From: Mycobacterium sp. SMC-8 | Lineage (GTDB): Bacteria > Actinomycetota > Actinomycetes > Mycobacteriales > Mycobacteriaceae | NCBI RefSeq assembly: GCF_025263565.1 | Contig: NZ_CP079865.1 | Span: 5,890,001 to 5,954,000 of the forward strand | DNA length: 64,000 bases | Reading direction: 5' to 3' | In this document: piece after piece, positions 1 through 8,121 of the stretch | Position numbering within the stretch: the stretch's first letter is position 1 | How the letters are laid out: each line of letters starts with the position of its first letter | Notes under the pieces: model-generated | What the model saw: only the letters and a program-made list of their open reading frames with translations | Told to the model about the DNA's origin: nothing | Databases searched by the model: none | Position numbers and translations under genes: made by a program

Positions 1-1
1 C

Positions 2-721
2 GCCGAACTGGTGCAACTGCTCGACGGTTACGGGCTCGCGTGCGTGGGCGGATTCGTGCCGGTGGTGTTGTACAAGGACGACCACGACCCGGTCGAGGAC
101 CTGGCCGGACCGCTGGAGTCGCTGGTCGCCGCGGGCGCGGGAGTTGTCGTACTCGCCGCCGCCACCGGCCTGGACGGCTACGACGAACGCCCCGTCCTCG
201 ACGAGACACAGTGGGCGACTCTGCTGTCCAACCTGGATCGGCTGGCCGACGTCGTCGCCGCGCGCGGTTTGACCGCCGTGCTGCATCCGCACGTCGGCAC
301 CATGGTGGAGTCGCGCGCGGAGGTCGACCGCGTGCTCGCCGGGTCGCGGATTCCGCTGTGTCTGGACACCGGTCACCTGCTGATCGGGGGCACCGACCCG
401 CTGGCGCTGACCAAAGAGGTGCCTGAACGGATCAGGCACGCCCACCTCAAGGACGTCGACGCCGGCCTGGCGGCCAAGGTGCAGTCCGGTGAGATGACCT
501 ACACCCAGGCCGTGGCCGCGGGCATGTACGTCCCGCTGGGCGCCGGCGACGTGGACATCGCCGGCATTGTGAAGACGTTGGAGGACCACGGCTTCGACGG
601 CTGGTACGTGATGGAGCAGGACAACATCCTCGACCGCGAGCCGGACAAGGCCGGACCACTGGCCGACGTGCTGGCAAGTGTCGAGTACCTGCAGGGCGCG
701 GCTGCCGGCATCTCGTCGTGA
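2..721 (+). CDS. Sugar phosphate isomerase/epimerase, TIM barrel (5' end outside window)
   Basis: The reading frame is already open at base 2, so the N-terminus lies upstream; about 239 residues are visible of a family usually 260-300 long. It is a xylose-isomerase-like TIM barrel. The segments LCLDTGHLLIGG and HAHLKDV resemble the metal-binding strands of this superfamily, which includes inosose dehydratase (IolE) and inosose isomerase (IolI). The stop overlaps the GTG start of the next dehydrogenase (GTGA), which indicates translational coupling. The inositol genes downstream suggest a role in cyclitol or keto-sugar conversion. That is inference: the exact substrate cannot be read from the sequence. 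Confidence 0.8.
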   Translation, partial: AELVQLLDGYGLACVGGFVPVVLYKDDHDPVEDLAGPLESLVAAGAGVVVLAAATGLDGYDERPVLDETQWATLLSNLDRLADVVAARGLTAVLHPHVGTMVESRAEVDRVLAGSRIPLCLDTGHLLIGGTDPLALTKEVPERIRHAHLKDVDAGLAAKVQSGEMTYTQAVAAGMYVPLGAGDVDIAGIVKTLEDHGFDGWYVMEQDNILDREPDKAGPLADVLASVEYLQGAAAGISS

Positions 722-1680
722 CGCTGCGGATCGGTATCCTCGGCGCGTCGCGGATCGCCGAATCGGCGATTGTCGAACCCGCCCAGGAGCTGGGGCACCG
801 TCTGGTTGCGGTGGCCGCCCGGGATCCGTTGCGGGCCAAGTCTTTCGCAGACAAGTACGGCGTCGAGCGGGTAGTACCCTCCTACCAGGATGTGGTGACC
901 GACCCGGAGGTCGACGTCATCTACAACCCGCTGGCCAACGCGTTGCACGCGCCCTGGAACCTGGCCGCGGTCACGGCCGGCAAACCGGTGCTGACGGAGA
1001 AACCGTTCGCCCGGAACCGGGAGGAAGCGGCCCGGGTCGCCGCCGCGGCCGAGGCCGCGGGGGTCACGGTGATGGAGGGCTTCCACTACCTGTTCCACCC
1101 CGTCACGCAGCGGGCATTGGCCTTGGCCGGGGACGGCACCCTCGGCGAACTGAGCCGCATCGAGGTGCGGATGGGCATGCCGACCCCGGCGTCCGGCGAC
1201 CCGCGCTGGTCGCTGGAGCTCGCCGGTGGCGCACTCATGGACCTGGGTTGCTACGGGCTGCACATCCTGCGCAGATTCGGCACGCCGTCGGTGGTTTCGG
1301 CGACGGCGGTGCAACGCAGCCCCGGCGTCGACGAGCGGTTCGACGCGGAACTGGTGTTCCCGTCCGGGGTGACCGGATTGACGGCCAATTCGATGGTCGA
1401 CGAAGAGTATTCGTTCACGCTGCGGCTGATCGGCACGCGCGCAGAGGCATTCGTGCACGACTTCATCAAGCCGCACGGCGACGACAGGCTGACGCTGTGC
1501 ACCGAGGACGGCACCACCGTCGAACGGCACGGCATCCGCACGTCGTACACATATCAGCTTGAGGCGTTCGCCGATCACGTCCGCCACGGCGCCCCGCTAC
1601 CGCTCGACACGGCCGACGCGGTGGCCAACATGGCGCTCATCGACGAGGCGTACCGCGTCGCGGGCATGAACCCGCGCTGA
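718..1680 (+). CDS. Gfo/Idh/MocA family NAD(P)-dependent oxidoreductase
   Basis: A 320-residue dehydrogenase. The N-terminal Rossmann fold has the dinucleotide motif GILGASRIA near residue 6 and the family lysine in TEKPFARN near residue 97, followed by the C-terminal alpha/beta substrate domain with GGALMDLGCYGLH near residue 170. The start is a GTG overlapping the stop of the preceding isomerase, so the two form an operon. The family oxidises sugars and cyclitols. This gene is separate from the iolG-like paralogue at 13756 and may handle another inositol stereoisomer or a related sugar. That specificity is a guess from context. Confidence 0.85.
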   Translation: MTLRIGILGASRIAESAIVEPAQELGHRLVAVAARDPLRAKSFADKYGVERVVPSYQDVVTDPEVDVIYNPLANALHAPWNLAAVTAGKPVLTEKPFARNREEAARVAAAAEAAGVTVMEGFHYLFHPVTQRALALAGDGTLGELSRIEVRMGMPTPASGDPRWSLELAGGALMDLGCYGLHILRRFGTPSVVSATAVQRSPGVDERFDAELVFPSGVTGLTANSMVDEEYSFTLRLIGTRAEAFVHDFIKPHGDDRLTLCTEDGTTVERHGIRTSYTYQLEAFADHVRHGAPLPLDTADAVANMALIDEAYRVAGMNPR

Positions 1681-2104
1681 CCTGCAGCCCGCCGGCGGAT
1701 CACTCCTGCTGGGAAGCCCCTGCACCGCGCCGCTCGTGCCAGCGCAGGCGCAACAGCATCAGACCGCGGTGCGCCCGCCAACCCGCTGACAGCGGGTCAC
1801 GCCAAACCGGGGCATGCGCCCGGGGTTCGCCATTGGTCATGACGCCATTGTGCCGTCCGGATCCGTATCGGGCTCGTCGACAGCGGTACCGACATCATGT
1901 CGAAACCATGAACCCTCGGTGTCCTGGCAGGCTGCGCCACCCGCTGGACCTGCTCGCCGACTGCCGGCTCGCTCCGCAGATCGGCCGGCGCCGAGTCGCT
2001 GCTCCCTGGCAGGGTCGCCGGCAGGCCGTCCTGGACGTGCGCTGACGCACGACCGGAGGCCCCGCAGACGAATCCGTCCACGGGGCCTGCGATCCGGCGC
2101 TGAC
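1681..2104. other. Intergenic region between convergent genes, no gene seen
   Basis: This 424-bp stretch separates the plus-strand dehydrogenase from the minus-strand importer operon. Short open frames exist on both strands but none has a credible ribosome binding site or family resemblance. It contains the hairpin listed separately at 2057-2088 and a GC-rich inverted repeat near 1803-1823 (CCGGGG and CCCGGG arms), both plausible transcription stops for convergent operons. Confidence 0.6.
2057..2088 (-). terminator. Hairpin after the ABC importer operon
   Basis: The arms AGGCCCCG (2057-2064) and CGGGGCCT (2081-2088) pair perfectly around a 16-base loop. The hairpin lies 17 bases past the stop codon of the ATP-binding protein on the minus strand. 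There is no clear U-tract, as is common for mycobacterial terminators. Confidence 0.5.
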
Positions 2105-2929
2105 TCAGTTTTTGGAGGCGCGCAGCTCGTGGGACAGCGCTTCGAGCTCGTCGCCGCCGGCCATCTCCTGGGTGAGGTGCTCCAGGGTGATGTCGTCGTA
2201 GGTGCAGTCGAGTTTCTGCCTGCCGCGGTTGAGCAGGACGAAGTGGTCACCCACCATGTGCGCGTGGTGCGGGTTGTGCGTGATGAACACCACGCCGAAC
2301 CCGGCCTCCTTGGCAGCGGTGATGTATTTCAACACCACCCCGGACTGCTTGACGCCCAACGCGGCGGTGGGCTCGTCGAGGATCAGCACCCGTGCCCCGA
2401 AGAACACCGCCCGCGCGATTGCCACACACTGCTTCTGACCACCCGACAGGGAGCCTATCGGGACGTCGACATCCGGTAGGTCGATGCCCATCTTCGACAG
2501 CTCGGACAACGTCGTGGCGCGCATCGCGTTGGCGTCCAACGAAAACGGGAACGACTTCTTGCGCAGCTCCTGGCCGAGGAAGAAGTTGCGCCACACCGGC
2601 ATCAGCGGCACGACGGCCAGGTTCTGGTAGACGGTCGCGATGCCCTTGCCCAACGCCTCGGCCGGTGAGGCGAACTTGGTGGGTGCGCCGTCGACGAGAA
2701 GCTCGCCTTCAGTCTGCTGATGCAGTCCGGCGATGATCTTGATCAGCGTGGACTTCCCGGCCCCGTTGTCGCCGAGGATGCCGGTGACCTCACCGGCGTG
2801 CACCCGCAGGCAGATGTCCTTGAGCGCGGTGATGTTGCCGTAGGACTTGCCGACGTTCTTCAGCTCGACCAGAGGCGCCTTGCCACCGGATTGCGCGTCG
2901 CTGCTTGGCTTTTCGACAGAGATAGTCAT
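2105..2929 (-). CDS. Sugar ABC transporter ATP-binding protein (FrcA type, single ABC domain)
   Basis: The 274-residue ATPase carries Walker A (GDNGAGKST, near residue 53), the signature LSGGQ (near 160), Walker B (LILDEPTAA, near 181) and the switch histidine in VFITHN. It has one nucleotide-binding domain, like FrcA, rather than the duplicated one of RbsA or XylG, so it should work as a homodimer. It energises the permease whose gene ends four bases upstream and is the last gene of the binding protein-permease-ATPase operon. Its place between inositol genes and the shared operator at 5114 suggests myo-inositol or another cyclitol as substrate. Confidence 0.92.
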   Translation of the reverse strand: MTISVEKPSSDAQSGGKAPLVELKNVGKSYGNITALKDICLRVHAGEVTGILGDNGAGKSTLIKIIAGLHQQTEGELLVDGAPTKFASPAEALGKGIATVYQNLAVVPLMPVWRNFFLGQELRKKSFPFSLDANAMRATTLSELSKMGIDLPDVDVPIGSLSGGQKQCVAIARAVFFGARVLILDEPTAALGVKQSGVVLKYITAAKEAGFGVVFITHNPHHAHMVGDHFVLLNRGRQKLDCTYDDITLEHLTQEMAGGDELEALSHELRASKN

Positions 2930-2933
2930 CGAA

Positions 2934-3992
2934 TCACTTCTTTGCTGCGTAGTTGCGGAAGGCGTTGTTGGCGATCACCGCGAACAGCAGCATCGCGCCC
3001 AGGAAAAACTTGAACCAGTCGGGGTCCCAGCCCGCGTACACGATGCCCTGGTTGGTCATGCCGAAGATGAACGCACCGATGGCCGCACCGATCGCGGTGC
3101 CGTACCCACCGGTCAGCAGGCATCCGCCGATGACCGCGGCGATGATGTAGAAGAACTCGTTGCCGATGCCCTGGCCCGACTGCACCGTGTTGAACGCGAA
3201 CAGTAGGTGCATGCCGACGAACCAGGCGCAGAACCCGACGAACATGAACAGCCCGATCTTGACCTTGGTGACCGGAACACCCACGGCGCGGGCACTGTCC
3301 TTGTCACCGCCGACCGCGAAGATCCAGTTGCCGATCTTGGTCTTGAACAGCACCCATGTCGCGATCGCGGTGAACACCAGCCACCACACCACGGTGATCC
3401 GGATGCTGACCCCGAACAGCGTGAACGACGACGCGAACACCTTCTGCGCCGAGTCCCAACCCTGCATGTCGCTGACGCTCTGAGTGGCGACCTGCCCGGC
3501 CACCAGCTTGGTGACCGCGAGGTTGATGCCGGCGAGCATGAAGAAGGTGCTCAAGGTGATCAGGAAGCTCGGAATCTTGGTCTTCATCACCAGGAAGCCG
3601 TTGAAGAAGCCGACGGCCAGCGCCAGGATCAGCGAAAGCAGCGCGCCCACCCACAGATTCAGGTGCAGGTTGTAGGCGAGCATCGACGCGGCCAGCGAGC
3701 TGAAGGTGACGGCCACGCCGGCCGACAGGTCGAACTCACCGCCGATCATGAGCACCGCGACACCGCAAGCCATGATGCCGATCGTGGAGCTGGCGTACAG
3801 AACCGTGGCCAGCGACGACGCCTCCCGGAACGGTTCCGCGACGATCAGGAAGAAGACGAAGATCCCGATGGCACCGATGCCCGCGCCCATCTCGGGCCGG
3901 ATCAGGATGCGTTGCAGCCGGTTTCGTTCCTTGACGCGTTCGTCGCGCACCACCTTGTGGCCGGCGACGTCGAGAGTCTGCTGGGTGGACAT
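2934..3992 (-). CDS. Sugar ABC transporter permease (RbsC/FrcC family)
   Basis: A 352-residue integral membrane protein of the BPD_transp_2 type. Hydrophobic segments run from about residue 38 to the C-terminus, and the family-typical motif GGEFDLSAGV is near residue 83. It forms the membrane channel of the importer. Its ATG overlaps the TAA of the binding-protein gene by one base (TAATG), so the two are translationally coupled, and the ATPase gene follows four bases later. Confidence 0.92.
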   Translation of the reverse strand: MSTQQTLDVAGHKVVRDERVKERNRLQRILIRPEMGAGIGAIGIFVFFLIVAEPFREASSLATVLYASSTIGIMACGVAVLMIGGEFDLSAGVAVTFSSLAASMLAYNLHLNLWVGALLSLILALAVGFFNGFLVMKTKIPSFLITLSTFFMLAGINLAVTKLVAGQVATQSVSDMQGWDSAQKVFASSFTLFGVSIRITVVWWLVFTAIATWVLFKTKIGNWIFAVGGDKDSARAVGVPVTKVKIGLFMFVGFCAWFVGMHLLFAFNTVQSGQGIGNEFFYIIAAVIGGCLLTGGYGTAIGAAIGAFIFGMTNQGIVYAGWDPDWFKFFLGAMLLFAVIANNAFRNYAAKK

Positions 3993-5008
3993 TATCGGGT
4001 GCCGCCCTTCGCATACTCAGCCACCGCATCGATGTTCGACTTGTCGATGAAGGCGGGCCCGGTCAGGGTCGGCTGGCCGCCGCCGATGACATTGCCGTTG
4101 GTCAGGTACAGCCACAGCGAGTCGACGGCGAGGTAGCCCTGCAGGTAGGGCTGCTGGTCGACGGCCCACTGCACGTCACCGGCCTGGATCGCCTCGACCA
4201 GGGCGGCGTTCGTGTCGAAGGTGCCGATCTTGGCGGTGCTGCCCGCGTTCTGGGCCGACTGCACCGCGGTCAGGGCGAACGGAGCGCCGAGGGTGACGAT
4301 GTAGTCGATGCTCGGATCCTGCTGCAACTTGGCGGTGATGGTCGACTCCACCGACGGCATGTCCTTGCCGTTGACGTTGAGGGTCTCGGTGGCCGGGAAC
4401 GTCTCCTTGACACCGGCGCAGCGCGCCTCGAGGTCGACGTGTCCCTGCTCCTGGATCACGCAAATGGCCTTGGTGGCGTTCTCGCTGCGGAGCCGGTCAC
4501 CGACTCCCTGACCGGCGATGCGGCCGTCCTGGCCGAAGTACTCCTTGACGCCCATGCCCTTCCAGGCGTCCATCCCCGCGTTGAACGCCACGACCGGAAT
4601 CCCTTTCGCCTCAGCGGCTCTGACTGCCGCCTGCATGGCGTCCGGCTTGGCCAGCGTGACCGCGATGCCGTCGACGTTGCTGTCGATCGCCGACTGCACG
4701 AGGTTGGCCTGATTGGGCGCCTCGGGATCGTTGGAGTAGCGCAGCTCGATGTTGTCTTTCTTCGCCGCCGTCTCAGCGCCCTTGCGCACCAGATCCCAGA
4801 AAGAGTCACCCGGCACCTCATGGGTGATCATTGCGATGGTCATGCGCGGCGTGTCGACCGTGCCGCCGCCGCCACCCTCGCCGGACCCCTCGGGCGCTCC
4901 GCCGGTGGAGGAACACGACACGATTCCGAATGCCAGGACCCCCGCGCCCGCCAGCGCCGCGAGCCGCTTGAACGTCACAGGTTTGTTGCTCTTCGCGCGA
5001 GCGCCCAT
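3992..5008 (-). CDS. Sugar ABC transporter substrate-binding lipoprotein
   Basis: A periplasmic-binding-protein (RbsB-like) lipoprotein of 338 residues. I chose the ATG at 5008 because AAGGAG lies 8 bases upstream; a longer frame to 5107 has no such site and would run into the putative operator. The N-terminus has a basic stretch, a hydrophobic segment and the lipobox IVSC, which gives a lipid-anchored cysteine. It should capture the sugar outside the membrane and pass it to the adjacent permease. It is the first gene of the importer operon. Inositol is the inferred ligand because the same operator precedes iolC. Confidence 0.9.
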   Translation of the reverse strand: MGARAKSNKPVTFKRLAALAGAGVLAFGIVSCSSTGGAPEGSGEGGGGGTVDTPRMTIAMITHEVPGDSFWDLVRKGAETAAKKDNIELRYSNDPEAPNQANLVQSAIDSNVDGIAVTLAKPDAMQAAVRAAEAKGIPVVAFNAGMDAWKGMGVKEYFGQDGRIAGQGVGDRLRSENATKAICVIQEQGHVDLEARCAGVKETFPATETLNVNGKDMPSVESTITAKLQQDPSIDYIVTLGAPFALTAVQSAQNAGSTAKIGTFDTNAALVEAIQAGDVQWAVDQQPYLQGYLAVDSLWLYLTNGNVIGGGQPTLTGPAFIDKSNIDAVAEYAKGGTR

Positions 5009-5113
5009 CACAGTTTCTCCTTGTCCTCGGGACTGCCGCGACGCCCGCCGGACCAGTACAGGCCTGTGCCGGGCGACACGCCTCACAGGTGATGTAATAC
5101 GGCTCACTCCGGA

Positions 5114-5136
5114 AAGTCAAGACTTTGTCCTGACAT
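5114..5136 (-). promoter_or_regulatory. Putative GntR operator in front of the ABC importer operon
   Basis: This 23-bp near-palindrome has half-sites GTCAAGAC and GTCCTGACAT around a TTT centre. On the opposite strand 22 of 23 bases match the sequence at 8034-8056 upstream of iolC. It lies about 105 bases before the binding-protein start. Two matching sites at two promoters of one catabolic locus indicate a common repressor, most simply the GntR protein encoded at 7232-7963. Confidence 0.65.
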
Positions 5137-5175
5137 TAGGACTGCATGTCATTTAGCCGTCCCAATCAATGCAGG

Positions 5176-6168
5176 TCAGGAGGTTGGCGCAGCGGTCGAT
5201 GCTCGCACCACCAGCGTCGGCTCCCGCACGAGGTCGGCCACCGCGCCGTCATCGACCTGACCGTCGAGCCGGGCCACCAAGCGCTGCATCGCCGCCGTCG
5301 CCAGACCTCCGCTGTCTTGGCGGATCGTGGTGAGCTGGATGTGCGCCAGCCGGGCGAGGGGGCTGTCGTCGAAGCCGAGAATGGCAATGTCCTGCGGCAC
5401 AGCGACACCCGATCGGATCAGCACATCCATCACACCGACTGCGCACCGGTCGTTGAACGCGAAGACCGCCTCGGGCAGCTTTCCCGACGCCAGCATCGCC
5501 CACGCCGCAGCCGCGCCGTCTTGTTCGGTGAGCCCGCCGGTGGCGATGAGCTCGGACACTCCGGCAGCCCTGGCTGCGCGCCGGTAGCCGCGCCGCCGTT
5601 CGGCGGCGCCGGGCGCGGTCCCGCCGTCCAGATAGAGGATTCGGCGATGTCCCAGCCCAAGCAGGTGCGCCGTCCCGGCCTCCGCACCTGCCACATCATC
5701 GCTGCGCACCGCGTCGACGCTTCGCACCCGTCGCGCCATCACCACCACCGGCAGTTGCGCCGCCAACTCATCGAGCGCGCGGGTCGGCAACTGTGGCCCG
5801 ACGAGCAGCAGGCCCTCACAACGGTCGTCGACAAGGGTGCGCAGCGCTCGCCGTTCGTCGCGATGCGGCGTCACAGCACTGAGCACGACGTCGTAGCCGA
5901 GGGCTTCGGCGGCGACATACACGCCGTCGACGAGATCGGCATGGAACTCCTGATGAGCCGAGAAGCTCACGCCGACAAGCCGGGTCCGGTGCTGACGCAG
6001 ACGCCGGGCCTGCGGATCCGGGCGGTAGCCGATCTCGTCGGCCGCGCGCTTCACCCGCTTGCGCGTGAGTTCGCTGGCGCCGGCGGCGTCGCGCATCACG
6101 ATCGACACCAGCGCCCGTGACACCCCGGCCCGCTCGGCCACGTCGGCGAGCGTCGGTCTCCGTTGCAT
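5176..6168 (-). CDS. LacI family transcriptional regulator
   Basis: A 330-residue repressor of standard LacI length. The N-terminal helix-turn-helix TLADVAERAGVSRALVS occupies about residues 6-22, with the hinge near 50-60, followed by a periplasmic-binding-protein-like effector domain. It is divergent from the isomerase gene at 6357. The 188-bp space between holds two copies of a CTAG-ending palindrome typical of LacI operators, so it probably controls itself and that isomerase, with a sugar or cyclitol as inducer. Confidence 0.9.
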   Translation of the reverse strand: MQRRPTLADVAERAGVSRALVSIVMRDAAGASELTRKRVKRAADEIGYRPDPQARRLRQHRTRLVGVSFSAHQEFHADLVDGVYVAAEALGYDVVLSAVTPHRDERRALRTLVDDRCEGLLLVGPQLPTRALDELAAQLPVVVMARRVRSVDAVRSDDVAGAEAGTAHLLGLGHRRILYLDGGTAPGAAERRRGYRRAARAAGVSELIATGGLTEQDGAAAAWAMLASGKLPEAVFAFNDRCAVGVMDVLIRSGVAVPQDIAILGFDDSPLARLAHIQLTTIRQDSGGLATAAMQRLVARLDGQVDDGAVADLVREPTLVVRASTAAPTS

Positions 6169-6177
6169 GCGCTCAGC

Positions 6178-6191
6178 CTAGAACGTTCCAG
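6178..6191. promoter_or_regulatory. LacI-type operator, copy 1
   Basis: CTAGAACGTTCCAG is a 14-bp palindrome with one imperfect pair. It starts 10 bases upstream of the lacI-type start codon and is nearly identical to the perfect copy at 6233-6246. The central CG dyad is typical of LacI-family operators. Confidence 0.65.
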
Positions 6192-6232
6192 CTTCCCCGT
6201 TGACGAAATCCGGACCCACCGCCTAGCGTGGC

Positions 6233-6246
6233 CTAGAACGTTCTAG
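6233..6246. promoter_or_regulatory. LacI-type operator, copy 2 (perfect palindrome)
   Basis: CTAGAACGTTCTAG is a perfect 14-bp palindrome in the divergent promoter region. It lies 55 bases from copy 1, roughly five helical turns, which would suit cooperative binding of a LacI dimer pair. Regulation of both divergent genes is the likely outcome. Confidence 0.7.
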
Positions 6247-6356
6247 TCCACGCGCGTAGCCAATGGCTCGCATGCGGTGCTCGCGCCTCGCTCGGTCGCC
6301 GACCGCGCCATCGGACATCGGCCGCCGCGGCGGCGACATCGAAAGGAACTGCTGCA

Positions 6357-7139
6357 GTGAGCTTTCAGTTGGCGGTGTGCGCCGAGATGGTCTTCCGCGA
6401 TATGCCGATCCTGGACAGGGTGAAACGCATCGACGACCTGGGTTTCGCGGTCGAGATCTGGAGCTGGCACGACAAAGATCTGGACGCGCTGGCGGCGACC
6501 GGCGCGGCGTTCACATCGATGACGGGTTACCTGCACGGCGACCTGATCGATCCGGACAGCTGTGACGAGGTGGTGCGGACCGCGGAGTTGAGTATCAAAG
6601 CCGCTGAGACGCTGGGGGTCTCGCGGCTGAACCTGCACACCGCCGAGCTCGTCGACGGGCAGGCGGCTCGTCCCCGGCAGCGCAGCACCGGGCAGATGTG
6701 GCTCACGGCGGTCCGCACCCTGGAGCGGTTGGGCGAACTCGGCGCCGCCGCCGGCGTCACGTTCTGCGTCGAGAACCTGAACACGATCGTCGACCACCCC
6801 GGTGTGCCGCTGGCCCGCGCCAAGGACACGCTCGCGCTGGTCGAAGGCGTGAACCACCCGAACGTGAAGATGATGCTCGATCTGTATCACGCGCAGATCG
6901 GCGAGGGGAACCTGATCGAGCTGCTCCGCCGCTGCGGTGGCGCGATCGGCGAGATCCAGATCGCCGATGTGCCCGGCCGCTGCGAGCCCGGAACCGGCGA
7001 GATCAACTACGCCGCTGTCGCGGCGGCGCTGCGGACGCTCGGCTACACCGGCACCGTCGGCATGGAGGCCTGGGCGTCGGGCACCGGACTCGCGGGCAGC
7101 GAGGCCGCGCTGGAAGCCTTCCGCGCCGCCTTCACCTGA
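6357..7139 (+). CDS. Hydroxypyruvate isomerase-like TIM barrel protein (Hyi family)
   Basis: A 260-residue protein with a GTG start. It resembles the hydroxypyruvate isomerase/OtnI branch of the AP endonuclease 2-like TIM barrels. Visible metal-site segments are FCVENLNT (glutamate, near residue 140), MMLDLYHAQ (near 173) and the late glutamate in GMEAWASG. It is a single gene between the LacI regulator and the GntR regulator and is probably controlled by the two palindromes upstream. It could isomerise a keto-acid or keto-sugar intermediate of cyclitol breakdown; the true substrate is unknown. Confidence 0.82.
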   Translation: MSFQLAVCAEMVFRDMPILDRVKRIDDLGFAVEIWSWHDKDLDALAATGAAFTSMTGYLHGDLIDPDSCDEVVRTAELSIKAAETLGVSRLNLHTAELVDGQAARPRQRSTGQMWLTAVRTLERLGELGAAAGVTFCVENLNTIVDHPGVPLARAKDTLALVEGVNHPNVKMMLDLYHAQIGEGNLIELLRRCGGAIGEIQIADVPGRCEPGTGEINYAAVAAALRTLGYTGTVGMEAWASGTGLAGSEAALEAFRAAFT

Positions 7140-7147
7140 CCTCCCCC

Positions 7148-7208
7148 GCCGAAATCGCATTCCACGCGGAACTTTCCGCGTTTTCGCCGCGTGGAATGCG
7201 ATTTCGGC
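7148..7208. terminator. Perfect 22-bp inverted repeat between convergent genes
   Basis: The arms at 7148-7169 and 7187-7208 are exact reverse complements (they begin GCCGAAATCGCATTCC) around a 17-base loop. The structure begins 8 bases after the isomerase stop and ends 23 bases before the stop of the convergent GntR gene. It can therefore act as a bidirectional terminator. Its length and perfection are also like dispersed palindromic repeats. Confidence 0.65.
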
Positions 7209-7231
7209 GCAGAAGAGGTCGCCGGGATGGG

Positions 7232-7963
7232 TCAGCGGTCGACGAGCGTGGTGTCGAAGTAGTAACGCGATGCGCGGTAGCAGTGGTTGCCGAACTCCAC
7301 GGCGGCACCGGAGTCGTCGAAGGCGGTACGCGTCATGGTCAGTAGCGGCGCGTTGGACTTCTCATCGAGCAGGTGAGCCTCCGCGCGGGTCGCGCTGCGG
7401 GCGCCGATCCGCTGGCGGGCCAGCCGGATGTGCACACCGCGGGTCCGCAGCGACTGGTACAGACCGTTGCTCTCCAACTCGTCGGCGTCGGGCGCGATGT
7501 CGGCGGGCAGATGGTTCACCATCAGGGCCAGCGGCTCGCCGTTCGCGCACCGCAACCGGTGGATCGACGCGACCTCCCGGCCTTCGGCCAGATTCAGCTC
7601 GCGGGCGGTCTCCTCGTCGGGCGGGCCGACCTCGTACTTGAGCAATCGCGTGGTCGGCTCCTGGCCGGCGCGGGCGAGGTCGTCGAACAGACTGGTCAGT
7701 TCCACCCGGCGGTGCACCGGGTTCTGCACCACCTGGGTGCCGACTCCGCGCTTGCGGACCAGCAGCCCCTTGTCGACGAGCTCTTGGATCGCCCGGCGGG
7801 TGGTCGGGCGGGACAGCGTCAGACGCTTCGCCAACGCGAGTTCGTTTTCGAACCGGTCCCCGGGCGCGAGTTCGCCATTTCTGATCGCAGCCTCGATCGC
7901 CTGGGCCAGCTGGTAGTACAGCGGAACCGGGCTTGACCTGTCGAGCTCCACAGTCAGGGGCAC
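7232..7963 (-). CDS. GntR family transcriptional regulator (UTRA effector domain)
   Basis: A 243-residue HutC-type GntR protein. The winged helix covers about residues 8-75 (start YYQLAQAIEAAIRNGELAPG, recognition segment RLTLSRPTTRRAIQEL), and the UTRA ligand domain follows from about 95 to the end. It is divergent from iolC. Near-identical palindromes at 8034-8056 and 5114-5136 lie in front of iolC and the importer, so it is the best candidate for the inositol-responsive repressor of both. The inducer is unknown. Confidence 0.88.
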   Translation of the reverse strand: MPLTVELDRSSPVPLYYQLAQAIEAAIRNGELAPGDRFENELALAKRLTLSRPTTRRAIQELVDKGLLVRKRGVGTQVVQNPVHRRVELTSLFDDLARAGQEPTTRLLKYEVGPPDEETARELNLAEGREVASIHRLRCANGEPLALMVNHLPADIAPDADELESNGLYQSLRTRGVHIRLARQRIGARSATRAEAHLLDEKSNAPLLTMTRTAFDDSGAAVEFGNHCYRASRYYFDTTLVDR

Positions 7964-8033
7964 GTCCGCTCCGATCTCGTATAGGGCGGGTCAAGAGTAG
8001 CTGAATACTAACATCGATTGAGATAAAGATAGA

Positions 8034-8056
8034 ATGTCAGGACAAAGTCTTGACAT
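8034..8056 (+). promoter_or_regulatory. Putative GntR operator in front of iolC
   Basis: This 23-bp near-palindrome has outer arms ATGTCAGGAC and GTCTTGACAT around AAA, with one mismatched pair. It lies 66 bases upstream of the iolC start and 71 bases from the divergent GntR start. The same sequence in reverse orientation precedes the importer operon at 5114-5136, differing at one base. Confidence 0.7.
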
Positions 8057-8121
8057 GGTGCCGTGACCAGGGGCACAGTTTCAGGCAGCCACCCACACCT
8101 ATCCCGTCGGAGTGACTTGTG

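Noticed and set aside
1837..2250. Minus-strand frame of 137 codons after the ABC ATPase gene
   Set aside because: It overlaps the end of the ATPase gene in another frame and reads through the terminator hairpin; no domain or start signal supports it.
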